Part shown: in pieces, positions 1 to 5,468 of the stretch
How positions within the stretch are numbered: position 1 is the first letter of the stretch
Layout: each line of letters opens with the position of its first letter
Assembly: GCA_025964055.1 (NCBI GenBank)
Contig: JAOPZP010000360.1
Location: 1-5,468, forward strand
Length of the DNA stretch: 5,468 nt
Origin: Conexibacter sp.
GTDB taxonomy: Bacteria > Actinomycetota > Thermoleophilia > Solirubrobacterales > Solirubrobacteraceae
Direction: 5' to 3'
The notes under the pieces: model-generated
Told to the model about the DNA's origin: nothing
Database searches by the model: none
What the model saw: only the letters and a program-made list of their open reading frames with translations
Program-made: the position numbers and the translations under genes

Positions 1-417
1 GGCGGCGGCGCCCGCTCCACCGGCCATGCCGTCGCGCCGGGCGGCGACCCGCACGGCCCGGCGCCGACGAACCTGGTGCTGGCCGGCGGCGGGGCGGAGA
101 GCATCGACGCGCTCGTCGCGCCCATCGAGCGCGGCATGTACGTGACGCGGCTGTGGTACCTCAACGTCGTCCATCCCCAGCAGACGCTGGTGACCGGCAC
201 CACCCGCGACGGCACGTTCCTGATCGAGGACGGGCGGATCACCCGCCCGCTGCGCGACGTGCGGTTCACCGACTCGGTCCTGCGGATCCTCGAGGTGACC
301 GAGGCGCTCACGGCGGCCTCGCGGCTGACCAGCGAGGCCGAGTTCTACGGCCGCCGCTTTGCGTACGGCACGGTCGCCCCCGCGCTGCGGGCGCAGCGCT
401 TCCGCGTCACGGGCTGA
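1..417 (+). CDS. TldD/PmbA-family protein, PmbA (TldE)-like, C-terminal fragment
   Basis: The first 138 codons in frame 1 are open up to a TGA stop, and the gene is cut by the left window edge, so its start is not visible. The fragment carries family signatures: an STGHA segment near residue 6, then PTNLVLAGGG (about 23-32), IERGMYVTRLWY with the Gly-x-Tyr-Val core (about 43-54), TGTTRDGTFLIEDGRI (about 66-81) and RDVRFTDSVLRIL (about 87-99). These match the C-terminal domain of the TldD/PmbA (TldE) proteins, which form a TldD-TldE protease known for processing microcin and peptide precursors and CcdA-type antitoxins. The ending VAPALRAQRFRVTG resembles the PmbA/TldE branch rather than TldD, whose ending is usually a Gly-rich GQ-containing tail. 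PmbA subunits lack the HExxxH zinc site, so a TldD partner gene probably lies upstream; this is inferred. Its 3' end faces the DUF5335-like gene with only 12 bases between the two stops. Confidence 0.88.
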   Translation, partial: GGGARSTGHAVAPGGDPHGPAPTNLVLAGGGAESIDALVAPIERGMYVTRLWYLNVVHPQQTLVTGTTRDGTFLIEDGRITRPLRDVRFTDSVLRILEVTEALTAASRLTSEAEFYGRRFAYGTVAPALRAQRFRVTG

Positions 418-429
418 CCGGCCTGCGAC

Positions 430-801
430 CTACTCCCCGGGCAGCTCCGGCGGCAGCTCGAGGCTCACGATGTGGTGGCGCCCTTCGCCGTCCTCGATGT
501 CGATGACCAGCGGCGGACCGTCGGGATCGCCCGTGGCGACCGAGATCGCCTGCGGGCTGCTGACGACGTGCTCGTACTCCTCGGGGTCGCCGCCGGGCGC
601 GTCGACGCCGATGACCAGGATGTCGTCCTTGTGGTCGTAGGTGATGCCGGTCAGGACGAGGTGGTCGGCGGCGAGCTGGTCGCCGATGTCCTTGCCGACG
701 GCCTCGATCGTCACGATCGTCGTGCCGAGGTCCTTGCTGAGCGTGTCGAAGTACGTCGTCCAGGTGTCGCGGGGCAGCGTCTGCGTCGTCGTGGGAACCA
801 T
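430..801 (-). CDS. DUF5335-like protein of unknown function
   Basis: This is a 123-residue soluble protein with no signal peptide or membrane segment. The N-terminal pattern LPRDTWTTYFDTLSKDL (9-25), then TIVTIEAVGKDIGDQ (28-42), LTGITYDHKDDILVIGVD (50-67) and EHVVSSPQAISVATG (77-91) resembles the DUF5335 family as I remember it: a helix with a conserved Arg and Trp, a beta-rich core, and a His-containing strand before a Pro. The C-terminus is acidic and Pro-rich. No enzymatic role is known for this family and no catalytic constellation stands out. The ATG at 801 is fixed by a clear AGGAG ribosome binding site five bases upstream, and that site overlaps the stop codon of the DUF2630-like gene. 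The two are therefore almost certainly co-transcribed and possibly translationally coupled. The family call rests on recalled motifs and needs a profile search. Confidence 0.8.
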   Translation of the reverse strand: MVPTTTQTLPRDTWTTYFDTLSKDLGTTIVTIEAVGKDIGDQLAADHLVLTGITYDHKDDILVIGVDAPGGDPEEYEHVVSSPQAISVATGDPDGPPLVIDIEDGEGRHHIVSLELPPELPGE

Positions 802-806
802 GTGGA

Positions 807-811
807 CTCCT
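807..811 (-). promoter_or_regulatory. Ribosome binding site of the DUF5335-like gene, overlapping the upstream stop
   Basis: On the minus strand AGGAG reads from 811 to 807, five bases before the ATG at 801. It shares bases with the TAG stop of the preceding gene (812-810, in the string CTAGGAG). This arrangement suggests that ribosomes finishing the upstream gene can re-initiate here. Confidence 0.75.
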
Positions 812-1070
812 AGGCCTGTTCGTGGGCCGCGTCGTGGCGACCCAGGTGGTGGGCACGTTCCTTCAGGGCCTCGAAGGCGCGGTCGAGCTCGTCGCCGATC
901 GCCCGCAGGCGATCGTGCTGGGCGCGGGACCGCTCCTTGGCCGGGATCGCCAGCAGCGCCAGCTCCTCCCCGGCCAGGCCCTCTATGCGCGCCGCCAGCG
1001 TCATGTCCGACGGCGCCGGGATGGGCTCCTCGGTGCCGCGCGGATGACCGATCCCAGGGAACGCCGTCAT
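810..1070 (-). CDS. DUF2630-like small helical protein
   Basis: This is an 86-residue protein, mostly alpha-helical and charged. The segment LAARIEGLAGEELALLA (25-41), followed by RAQHDRLRAIGDELDRAFEALKERA (49-73), matches the recalled pattern of DUF2630 proteins: a short ARI..L..EE helix, then a helix ending in LD..W/F..L..R, usually about 80 residues in actinobacteria. Function is unknown, and no signal peptide or catalytic motif is visible. The ATG at 1070 has only a weak AGGG-like site just upstream. The Met at residue 23 (ATG at 1004) aligns better with where DUF2630 proteins usually begin but also lacks a well-spaced ribosome binding site, so the true start is uncertain. The gene starts 31 bases after the GH15 stop and its own stop overlaps the next gene's ribosome binding site. 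Confidence 0.72.
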   Translation of the reverse strand: MTAFPGIGHPRGTEEPIPAPSDMTLAARIEGLAGEELALLAIPAKERSRAQHDRLRAIGDELDRAFEALKERAHHLGRHDAAHEQA

Positions 1071-1090
1071 GCCCTGACGGGTAGGCCGGG

Positions 1091-1114
1091 CCCGGCGGGA
1101 CTCAACCCGCCGGG
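1091..1114 (-). terminator. Perfect 9-bp GC hairpin enclosing the GH15 stop codon
   Basis: CCCGGCGGG (1091-1099) and CCCGCCGGG (1106-1114) are perfect reverse complements separated by six bases. Read on the minus strand, the loop TTGAGT contains the TGA stop of the GH15 gene, so the stem starts inside its last codons. No T-run follows, as is common for terminators in very GC-rich actinobacteria. A second perfect palindrome, CCGGGCCCGG (1086-1095), abuts it. It could end transcription or reduce read-through into the two DUF genes, or protect the 3' end of the mRNA. The structure is seen directly; the function is inferred. Confidence 0.5.
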
Positions 1115-4100
1115 ATGGTCACCGGCGCGAGCGCGACCGGCGGGCTCAGCGGGTTCAGCTCCTCCTCCTGCGAGGTGCCGGCCGGGGCGAGCACGTCCAT
1201 GGCCTTGGGGACCGTGCCCGGATCGACGCCGCAGATCGGGCTCGACGCGCCCGGCGCGCACACGCCGAAGCGGTACTCCTGCGGCGTCGCCGTCCAGTCG
1301 CGCGCCTGGTCGGGGTTGCCGCCCTCCTGGCCGGTCAGCACGACCGTGAAGCCCCACCCGGGGCCGGGCGTCCCGAGGCTCGCCTTGGGCACGCTGAACG
1401 TGATGTAACGGGAGATCTCGTTGGCGCTGATCGTCACCGTCCCGAGCGTGGCGCCACTGGCGTCGCGGTAGGCCTGGCCGAAGCCCTGCACCTCGATCAG
1501 CCGGCTCCAGGCGCCCTCGGGCGCGATCACGTACCGCCGCTGCGGGTACGCCGCGGCGGTCGAGGTGGACGCTGCGCCCGGCACGTGGACGTAGACGTCG
1601 AGCAGCTGGGCGCCGAGCGGGCTTCCGAACGTGGGCGTCAGGTCCCGCGTGCGGGCGCGGAAGATGATGGCGTCGCCGCCGTCGAAGACCTGGAGCTGCT
1701 GCAGGTCGTAGGCCCCGGGCTTGAAGTTGTCGGAGGTGGGATAGGCGTACGTGCCGGGTCCGTGGTCGTCGCCGTCGGGGTCGGTCGCCTGGTAGATCAG
1801 CGTGCCCGGGACGAAGTCGAAGACGACCGTGCGCACGGCGCGGGCCGTGCCGCCGTCGCTCGCGGTCGCCACGACGTTGAGCACCGACGTGCCGCCGGTC
1901 AGCGGGACGTCCACGGAGAACCTCCCGTCCGACCCGGCGGTGGTGGCGACGGTCGTCGTCGTGTTGTCCTTGTCCGTGTTGGACGCCGCGACCGTGATCG
2001 CGTTGCCCGGCGCCGACGTGCCCTGCACCTGCACGGCGCCGTCGACCGCCGAGCGGTCGGCCGGCGAGGTCACGGTGAGGTCGGTCGTGCCCTGCCGGTG
2101 GTCGACGTAGCGGTCGGTGGTGTACTGGGGCCGGTCGAGCTGGCGGCCGGCCGCCGCGTCGAGCGTGAGCCGGACGAACTGCCCCGCTGACCACGTCAGG
2201 GCGCTCGCCGAGCCGGCCGGCTTGCCGTTCTGGAAGCCGATCGAGGCGACCGTCGGGTCGGTGCCGTAGGGCGAGGCCGGCAGGTCGGGCAGCTCCCACG
2301 CCTGCTCGGGGATGAGGCCGACGCCCGAGGACATGTCCTGCATCGCCTGCAGGCGCGCGACGGCGGCCGCGGTGTCGCCGTTGGCGACCTCGTACTGCCC
2401 CCGCTCGCCGGCCAGCACCGGCCACAGATGGCCGTTGCCCTGGTTGCTCGGCGGCCATGGGCGGCCGTCGGAGGAACGGTCGCCGTAGCCGTCGCCGTTG
2501 TAGCGGTAGAAGCCGTCGCCCGACGGCGTGCTCCGGCGGATCGCCGCGTCGACGACCTGCAGGGACCGCGCGACGTCGGCGTCGTCGACCGGCAGCAGGC
2601 CGAGCCGGGTGTACTCCAGGAAGCCGGCGTCGATGACGTCGCGCTGGTCCAGCGTCGGGCCGCCGTTGCCCACGTTGTAGGCGATGGCCGCGTTGGGGTC
2701 GCCGGTCTTCGAGAGGCGGATGAAGTACGGGTCGGGGCTGCGCGGGCCGGTGGTCGTCAGCGTCCACGTCTTGAGGTTGCGCTGGAACTCGTCGGCGACG
2801 CCGCGGTAGACGGCGGCGGACTGCGGGTCGTCGTTGCGATCGGCGATCTCGGCCGCCGCGACCAGGCCGGCGATCTCGGCCGAGATGGTCGACGGCGAGT
2901 AGCCGCCCTGCTCCTCCCAGCGCTCGTTGCCGTAGCTGGGGCCGTGGGCGATGACGAAGTCGGCGGCGGGCTTGATGTGGTTCTTGTAGTAGTCGGGGCT
3001 GGTCAGGCCGACGGCCAGCGCCATCACGATCGGGTAGGAGCACTCGTCCAGCTGCGTGCCGAAGCTGTCGGGCGCGACCTTGCCGTTGGTGAGGCTGTTG
3101 CGCGGCATCGAGCCGTCCGGCTGCTGCTGGCGCTCGAACAGGAAGCGGGTCATGTCGCGCGCGCTCTGGTCGTCGCCGGCCAGGTACAGGGCCGTCCACG
3201 CCTCGTAGAGATCGCGGGCGAAGATCTCGCGATAGGAGCCGAAGTAGGTGGTGGCCGGGTCTCCGGCCGAGACGGCCTGCCCCCACGGCGAGGCGAGCGC
3301 CGCCGCGACGGCGCCGGGGAACGTCTTGTCCTCGGCCGCCTTGACGTAGTTCGCGCTCAGGTAGTACTCGCCGAGGATCTGGCGCCACGTCGCGCCGCTC
3401 ACGCCGCGCGGGCGCTCCGGGCGTGTCAGGCCGGCGTCGTACTGGCGCCAGCCGTCGGCGTACTGCGATCCCAGGCGCTCGGCGTCGGTCCGCAGCGTTC
3501 GGCGCGCCGTGTCGGCGGCGTCGGTGGCCGTCGTCCCGAAGCCGAGCGCGAGCGTGAAGGCGCCGGTGCGACCGAGGTCGACGCGGGCGGTCTGCACGAG
3601 GTTGCCGGCGGTCGAGGTCGTCGCGTTGGTCGTCGTGAGGCGATGGTCGGCGTCGAGCTGCCGGAGTCCGTCGGACGCCTGCCCGGCGAAGCCGTTGGTC
3701 ACGTCGCGCAGCGGCCGGTCGGCGTCGAGCGCGCTGAAGACGGGCACCGCGTAGTCGCGGTTGGCGGCCTGCGTCCGGGTCTCGGGGTCGGAGCCGATCA
3801 GGACCGCGCGCCCGTCGCGCTGCAGGACGTCGCCGCGGTCGGGACCGCCGTTGCCGTCTCCCCCGCCCCCGTTGCCGTTGAGCGTCGGGTCGAAGCGCAC
3901 GTAGAGCTTGAGGTCGCTCAGCCGGCCCTTCAGCGCGCTCAAGCGCGAGCGCGTCACGACCGTGTTGCGCGCCGGGTCGGTCAGGTAGTCGGTGGTGATC
4001 CGGTAGCGGCCGCTCCTGGCGGTGGCGGTCACGCGGCAGCTCAGCACGCGGTCGTCGAGCGCGCGCACGGTGTAGTCCATGTCGCGCGTCTGCAGGTCGG

Positions 4101-4422
4101 TGAACGTGCTGCCGTCGGTCACGACGTACTCCAGCGTCTCGACGTTGGTGGTGTCGTTGGTCGGGAAGTACACGTCGCTGAGCACGCCGCCGGCGACCGT
4201 GAACCACACCTTGGACCGGCGGTTGCGCGCGGTGCCGACGCAGTCCTTGCGGGCGAGGTCGAAGTGCGACAGGGCGCCGGGCCCGTCGGCGGCCGGCCCG
4301 CCGGCGACCGGTGGCGGGGGCGGCGGCGGCCCGTGCTGCCCGCGGTGGGCCGAGGCCGGGGTGGCCGTGGGCCCGGCCAGCGCGACGAGCGCGACGGCAC
4401 CAGCGAGCAGACGGACGTGCAT
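1102..4422 (-). CDS. Secreted GH15 glucodextranase/glucoamylase-like enzyme with domains N, catalytic, B and C
   Basis: This 1106-residue protein should be an extracellular exo-acting alpha-glucan hydrolase releasing beta-glucose from chain ends. Residues 1-25 form a Sec signal peptide with an A-S-A cleavage site, followed by a seven-proline run (32-38). Domain N spans about 51-330 (HFDLARKDC onward). The GH15 (alpha/alpha)6 barrel spans about 340-765 and contains RDLYEAW (D404), QLDE (457-460), NERWEE with likely general acid E503, GDGYGD and GERGQYE, and LIPEQAWE with likely general base E706. The 203-residue spacing of the two Glu fits Arthrobacter globiformis glucodextranase as I recall it (E430, E628). 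Domain B (about 782-868) is an Ig-like module starting LTVTSP. Domain C (about 870-1106, TLIYQATDPDGDDHGPGTY) matches the glucodextranase C-terminal SLH-like binding module. There is no LPXTG, true SLH repeat or terminal membrane anchor. The ATG at 4422 is chosen for its GGGAG site and signal peptide; the frame is open to 5022, but that extension is antisense to the RDD gene. Dextran (alpha-1,6) versus starch-type (alpha-1,4) specificity cannot be read from the sequence. Confidence 0.93.
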   Translation of the reverse strand: MHVRLLAGAVALVALAGPTATPASAHRGQHGPPPPPPPVAGGPAADGPGALSHFDLARKDCVGTARNRRSKVWFTVAGGVLSDVYFPTNDTTNVETLEYVVTDGSTFTDLQTRDMDYTVRALDDRVLSCRVTATARSGRYRITTDYLTDPARNTVVTRSRLSALKGRLSDLKLYVRFDPTLNGNGGGGDGNGGPDRGDVLQRDGRAVLIGSDPETRTQAANRDYAVPVFSALDADRPLRDVTNGFAGQASDGLRQLDADHRLTTTNATTSTAGNLVQTARVDLGRTGAFTLALGFGTTATDAADTARRTLRTDAERLGSQYADGWRQYDAGLTRPERPRGVSGATWRQILGEYYLSANYVKAAEDKTFPGAVAAALASPWGQAVSAGDPATTYFGSYREIFARDLYEAWTALYLAGDDQSARDMTRFLFERQQQPDGSMPRNSLTNGKVAPDSFGTQLDECSYPIVMALAVGLTSPDYYKNHIKPAADFVIAHGPSYGNERWEEQGGYSPSTISAEIAGLVAAAEIADRNDDPQSAAVYRGVADEFQRNLKTWTLTTTGPRSPDPYFIRLSKTGDPNAAIAYNVGNGGPTLDQRDVIDAGFLEYTRLGLLPVDDADVARSLQVVDAAIRRSTPSGDGFYRYNGDGYGDRSSDGRPWPPSNQGNGHLWPVLAGERGQYEVANGDTAAAVARLQAMQDMSSGVGLIPEQAWELPDLPASPYGTDPTVASIGFQNGKPAGSASALTWSAGQFVRLTLDAAAGRQLDRPQYTTDRYVDHRQGTTDLTVTSPADRSAVDGAVQVQGTSAPGNAITVAASNTDKDNTTTTVATTAGSDGRFSVDVPLTGGTSVLNVVATASDGGTARAVRTVVFDFVPGTLIYQATDPDGDDHGPGTYAYPTSDNFKPGAYDLQQLQVFDGGDAIIFRARTRDLTPTFGSPLGAQLLDVYVHVPGAASTSTAAAYPQRRYVIAPEGAWSRLIEVQGFGQAYRDASGATLGTVTISANEISRYITFSVPKASLGTPGPGWGFTVVLTGQEGGNPDQARDWTATPQEYRFGVCAPGASSPICGVDPGTVPKAMDVLAPAGTSQEEELNPLSPPVALAPVTIPAG

Positions 4423-4429
4423 GCGACTT

Positions 4430-4434
4430 CTCCC
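4430..4434 (-). promoter_or_regulatory. Ribosome binding site of the GH15 gene
   Basis: On the minus strand GGGAG reads from 4434 to 4430, seven bases before the ATG at 4422. It settles the start at the signal-peptide methionine even though the reading frame stays open for another 200 codons upstream. Confidence 0.8.
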
Positions 4435-4589
4435 GACCCGAGCGGCGTCCGTGCCGAGTTGTTGGACCACGCTGCGCGGCGAACCTAACACCAGGGCGCC
4501 GACGCGCGGGGGTGCGACGGGCCGTCCGCTGACATCCGCCAACCTGGAGGAACCCGTCTGCGGGCGCTGAACATGGCTCGTGCGGGGTA

Positions 4590-4608
4590 CCGGCGCGCTC
4601 AGCGCCGG
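4590..4608 (+). promoter_or_regulatory. 7-bp GC hairpin in the RDD leader
   Basis: CCGGCGC (4590-4596) and GCGCCGG (4602-4608) are perfect reverse complements around the loop GCTCA. The right arm ends 13 bases before the GAGGAG ribosome binding site of the RDD gene. It could be a 5' leader hairpin or a dyad-symmetric protein binding site. Such short GC dyads also arise by chance in DNA this GC-rich. Confidence 0.35.
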
Positions 4609-4621
4609 ATCCACCACCAGC

Positions 4622-4627
4622 GAGGAG
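4622..4627 (+). promoter_or_regulatory. Ribosome binding site of the RDD gene
   Basis: GAGGAG lies eight bases before the ATG at 4636. It favours that start over the in-frame ATG at 4573, which has no ribosome binding site and would add 21 Arg-rich residues foreign to the family. Confidence 0.8.
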
Positions 4628-4635
4628 AGCACACC

Positions 4636-5061
4636 ATGACGGACCAGACGTTCGCCCCACCCAGCGCGGGCGGGGGCGCCGCGACCGAGGCCCGCGCCGG
4701 CTTCTGGATCCGCTTCGCGGCGGCCCTCATCGACGGCGTGCTGCTCGGCGTGGTGAGCACGATCCTGCAGATCGCCGTCGGCAGCGCCGGCACCGTGCTC
4801 GGCGTGGCCGTCGGCCTGGCCTACTACACCTACCTCGAGGGCGAGAGCGGCCAGACGATCGGCAAGCGCGCGGTCGGCATCCGGGTCGTCGACATCGCCG
4901 GCGGCGGCGCGATCGGCTTCAGCCGCGCGTTCATCCGCTACGTCGGGCGCTACATCTCGGCGATCGTGATCCTGCTCGGCTACCTGTGGATGCTCTGGGA
5001 TCCGCAGAAGCAGACCTGGCACGACAAGCTGGCCAACTCGGTGGTCGTGCCGCAGCGCTAG
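4636..5061 (+). CDS. RDD-family integral membrane protein
   Basis: This is a 141-residue protein. After about 20 disordered N-terminal residues rich in Gly and Ala comes the first RDD block, FWIRFAAALIDGVLLGVV, with R26 and D33 at the head of transmembrane segment 1 (about 24-43). Segment 2 follows at about 46-66. A conserved loop, SGQTIGKRAVGIRVVD (71-86), leads to a third hydrophobic stretch (about 104-121), and the protein ends in QTWHDKLANSVVV (126-138), a classic RDD ending. The family is named for its conserved Arg and two Asp. Its role is mostly unknown; some members have been linked to ion or solute transport, which I would not assert here. The gene is divergent from the GH15 gene and stands alone on its strand, with its 3' end facing secG across a hairpin. 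Confidence 0.92.
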   Translation: MTDQTFAPPSAGGGAATEARAGFWIRFAAALIDGVLLGVVSTILQIAVGSAGTVLGVAVGLAYYTYLEGESGQTIGKRAVGIRVVDIAGGGAIGFSRAFIRYVGRYISAIVILLGYLWMLWDPQKQTWHDKLANSVVVPQR

Positions 5062-5081
5062 ACGGCTTGCGGGCGGGACGG

Positions 5082-5105
5082 GGCTCGGGCCGCGAGGCCC
5101 GAGCC
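5082..5105. terminator. Perfect 10-bp hairpin with GCGA loop, likely bidirectional terminator
   Basis: GGCTCGGGCC (5082-5091) and GGCCCGAGCC (5096-5105) pair perfectly around a GCGA tetraloop of the stable GNRA class. The hairpin lies 20 bases after the RDD stop and 7 bases beyond the secG stop, so it sits between the 3' ends of two convergent genes and could serve both. There is no T-run on either side, so an intrinsic mechanism of the classic kind is not assured. Confidence 0.65.
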
Positions 5106-5112
5106 GCGGTCG

Positions 5113-5343
5113 CTACGAGATCCTGAGCAGGATGATGGTGTTGACCGCGAACAGGATCGCGAACGCGACCGTCCAGCGGTTCAGGTTGCGCTCGACCAGC
5201 GAGCCGCCGCCGAGCGGCCCCGAGCCGCCGCCGACGCCGAAGGCGCCCGAGAGCCCCGCGTCCTTCCCCGAGTGCATGAGCACCAGGAAGATGAGCACGA
5301 CGCAGATCGCGACCTGGACGATGGAGAGCAGCGTTACGAGCAT
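5113..5343 (-). CDS. secG: Preprotein translocase subunit SecG
   Basis: This 76-residue protein is typical in length for SecG, the small accessory subunit of the SecYEG channel that aids SecA-driven export. Transmembrane segment 1 spans about 3-22, the conserved cytoplasmic loop contains HSGKDAGLSGAFGVGGGS (24-41) and GGSLVERNLNRWT (46-58), and transmembrane segment 2 spans about 57-74. The loop, with its run of Gly and the ERNLNRWT segment leading into segment 2, is diagnostic for actinobacterial-type SecG. The ATG at 5343 gives the expected N-terminus, but no clear ribosome binding site precedes it, so translation may be coupled to the upstream gene, which ends 21 bases before. In many bacteria secG follows glycolytic genes such as tpiA or gpmI; that cannot be confirmed here. 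Confidence 0.95.
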   Translation of the reverse strand: MLVTLLSIVQVAICVVLIFLVLMHSGKDAGLSGAFGVGGGSGPLGGGSLVERNLNRWTVAFAILFAVNTIILLRIS

Positions 5344-5364
5344 GTCGGACGGGATGGTATCCGC

Positions 5365-5468
5365 TCAGCGCTCGCCGGGGACGTCGGCCGGCTCCCGCGG
5401 CGGCGGCGTCTTTGCGTCCTCGGCGGCGTGCTCGGCCGCGGTGGCCTCGGCGTCGCGGCGCACCCGCT
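5365..5468 (-). CDS. C-terminal tail of an unidentified protein upstream of secG (partial)
   Basis: A minus-strand frame is open from the right window edge to a TGA at 5367-5365, leaving about 33 codons. It reads as a charged, Ala/Glu-rich helix (RVRRDAEATAAEHAAEDAK) and then a Pro-rich end (TPPPREPADVPGER), which looks like a disordered tail. It sits 21 bases upstream of secG on the same strand and is probably co-transcribed with it. The tail carries no family signature. By gene-order convention a glycolytic enzyme such as triose-phosphate isomerase or phosphoglycerate mutase is possible, but nothing in these residues shows it. The codon usage, with G or C in nearly all third positions, supports a real coding frame. 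Confidence 0.55.
   Translation of the reverse strand, partial: RVRRDAEATAAEHAAEDAKTPPPREPADVPGER

Larger units (their letters stand above)
4423..4635. promoter_or_regulatory. Divergent intergenic region between the GH15 and RDD genes
   Basis: These 213 bases separate two divergently transcribed genes and must hold both promoters unless one promoter lies inside a neighbouring gene. For GH15, the minus strand has TGTTAGGTT, with TAGGTT at 4487-4482 fitting the actinobacterial TAnnnT -10 pattern about 60 bases from the ATG; I see no convincing -35. For the RDD gene, CTGACA at 4529-4534 is one base from the consensus -35, but no good -10 lies 16-18 bases downstream. A GGAGG string at 4546-4550 has no start codon at usable spacing. 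A hairpin sits at 4590-4608. No known operator is recognised. Confidence 0.4.

Noticed and set aside
418..429. A terminator between the PmbA-like gene and the DUF5335-like gene
   Set aside because: Only 12 bases separate the convergent stops and I could find no stable stem there or just inside either gene.
4305..4330. Run of GGC/GGG-type triplets as a possible repeat element
   Set aside because: It is the coding sequence of the Pro-rich linker (P32-P38) after the GH15 signal peptide, and is too short and imperfect to be called a repeat element.
2428..4488. A 686-codon open frame on the plus strand opposite the GH15 gene
   Set aside because: It is antisense to a gene with clear domain and catalytic motifs. 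Its product is a monotonous Val/Ala/Gly/Arg string with no recognisable fold, as expected when very GC-rich coding DNA suppresses stop codons on the opposite strand.
4573..4635. An earlier start for the RDD gene at 4573
   Set aside because: There is no ribosome binding site, and the added residues are Arg-rich and unlike RDD N-termini. The ATG at 4636 has GAGGAG at ideal spacing.
1067..4660. A 1197-codon open frame on the minus strand in another phase
   Set aside because: It shares the strand of the GH15 gene but is shifted. The product is dominated by Arg, Ala, Pro and Gly without motifs, which is a shadow of third-position GC bias.
4423..5022. A 200-residue N-terminal extension of the GH15 protein
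   Set aside because: The frame is open, but the extension would run antisense through the RDD gene. The signal peptide and the GGGAG site point to the ATG at 4422.

Overview
The window is about 70% or more G+C and tightly packed, with strong G/C third-position bias and Shine-Dalgarno-led genes. It looks like chromosomal DNA from a high-GC actinobacterium. The style of the SecG protein, a DUF5335-type protein and a DUF2630-type protein together suggest the class Thermoleophilia (Solirubrobacterales and relatives). That placement is inferred from protein style and was not tested.

Layout from left to right: (1) the C-terminal third of a TldD/PmbA-family protein, plus strand, cut by the left edge (1-417); (2) two small minus-strand genes, a DUF5335-like protein (430-801) and a DUF2630-like protein (810-1070); (3) a very large minus-strand gene (1102-4422) for a secreted glycoside hydrolase family 15 enzyme with the full four-module layout of glucodextranase (domain N, GH15 catalytic barrel, domain B, domain C); (4) a 213-base divergent intergenic region (4423-4635); (5) a plus-strand RDD-family membrane protein (4636-5061); (6) a strong GC hairpin between convergent genes (5082-5105); (7) minus-strand secG (5113-5343); and (8) the C-terminal tail of a further minus-strand gene that runs off the right edge (5365-5468).

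The GH15 enzyme is the centrepiece. It has a signal peptide, both catalytic glutamates are recognisable (E503 and E706), and no wall anchor is visible, so it should be exported and act on extracellular alpha-glucans, releasing glucose from chain ends. The two DUF genes follow it on the same strand after 31 bases. A perfect 9-bp hairpin holding the GH15 stop codon in its loop lies between them, so read-through may be limited. secG, part of the Sec translocon through which such an enzyme would leave the cell, is nearby but in a separate transcription unit, and this proximity is probably incidental.

Most of the window is ordinary core and accessory metabolism. I see no mobile element, CRISPR array, tRNA, rRNA or phage signal. 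The points worth a second look are the hairpin around the GH15 stop codon, the paired DUF genes of unknown function, a Gly/Asn-rich insertion in GH15 domain N, and a hairpin just upstream of the RDD gene's ribosome binding site.
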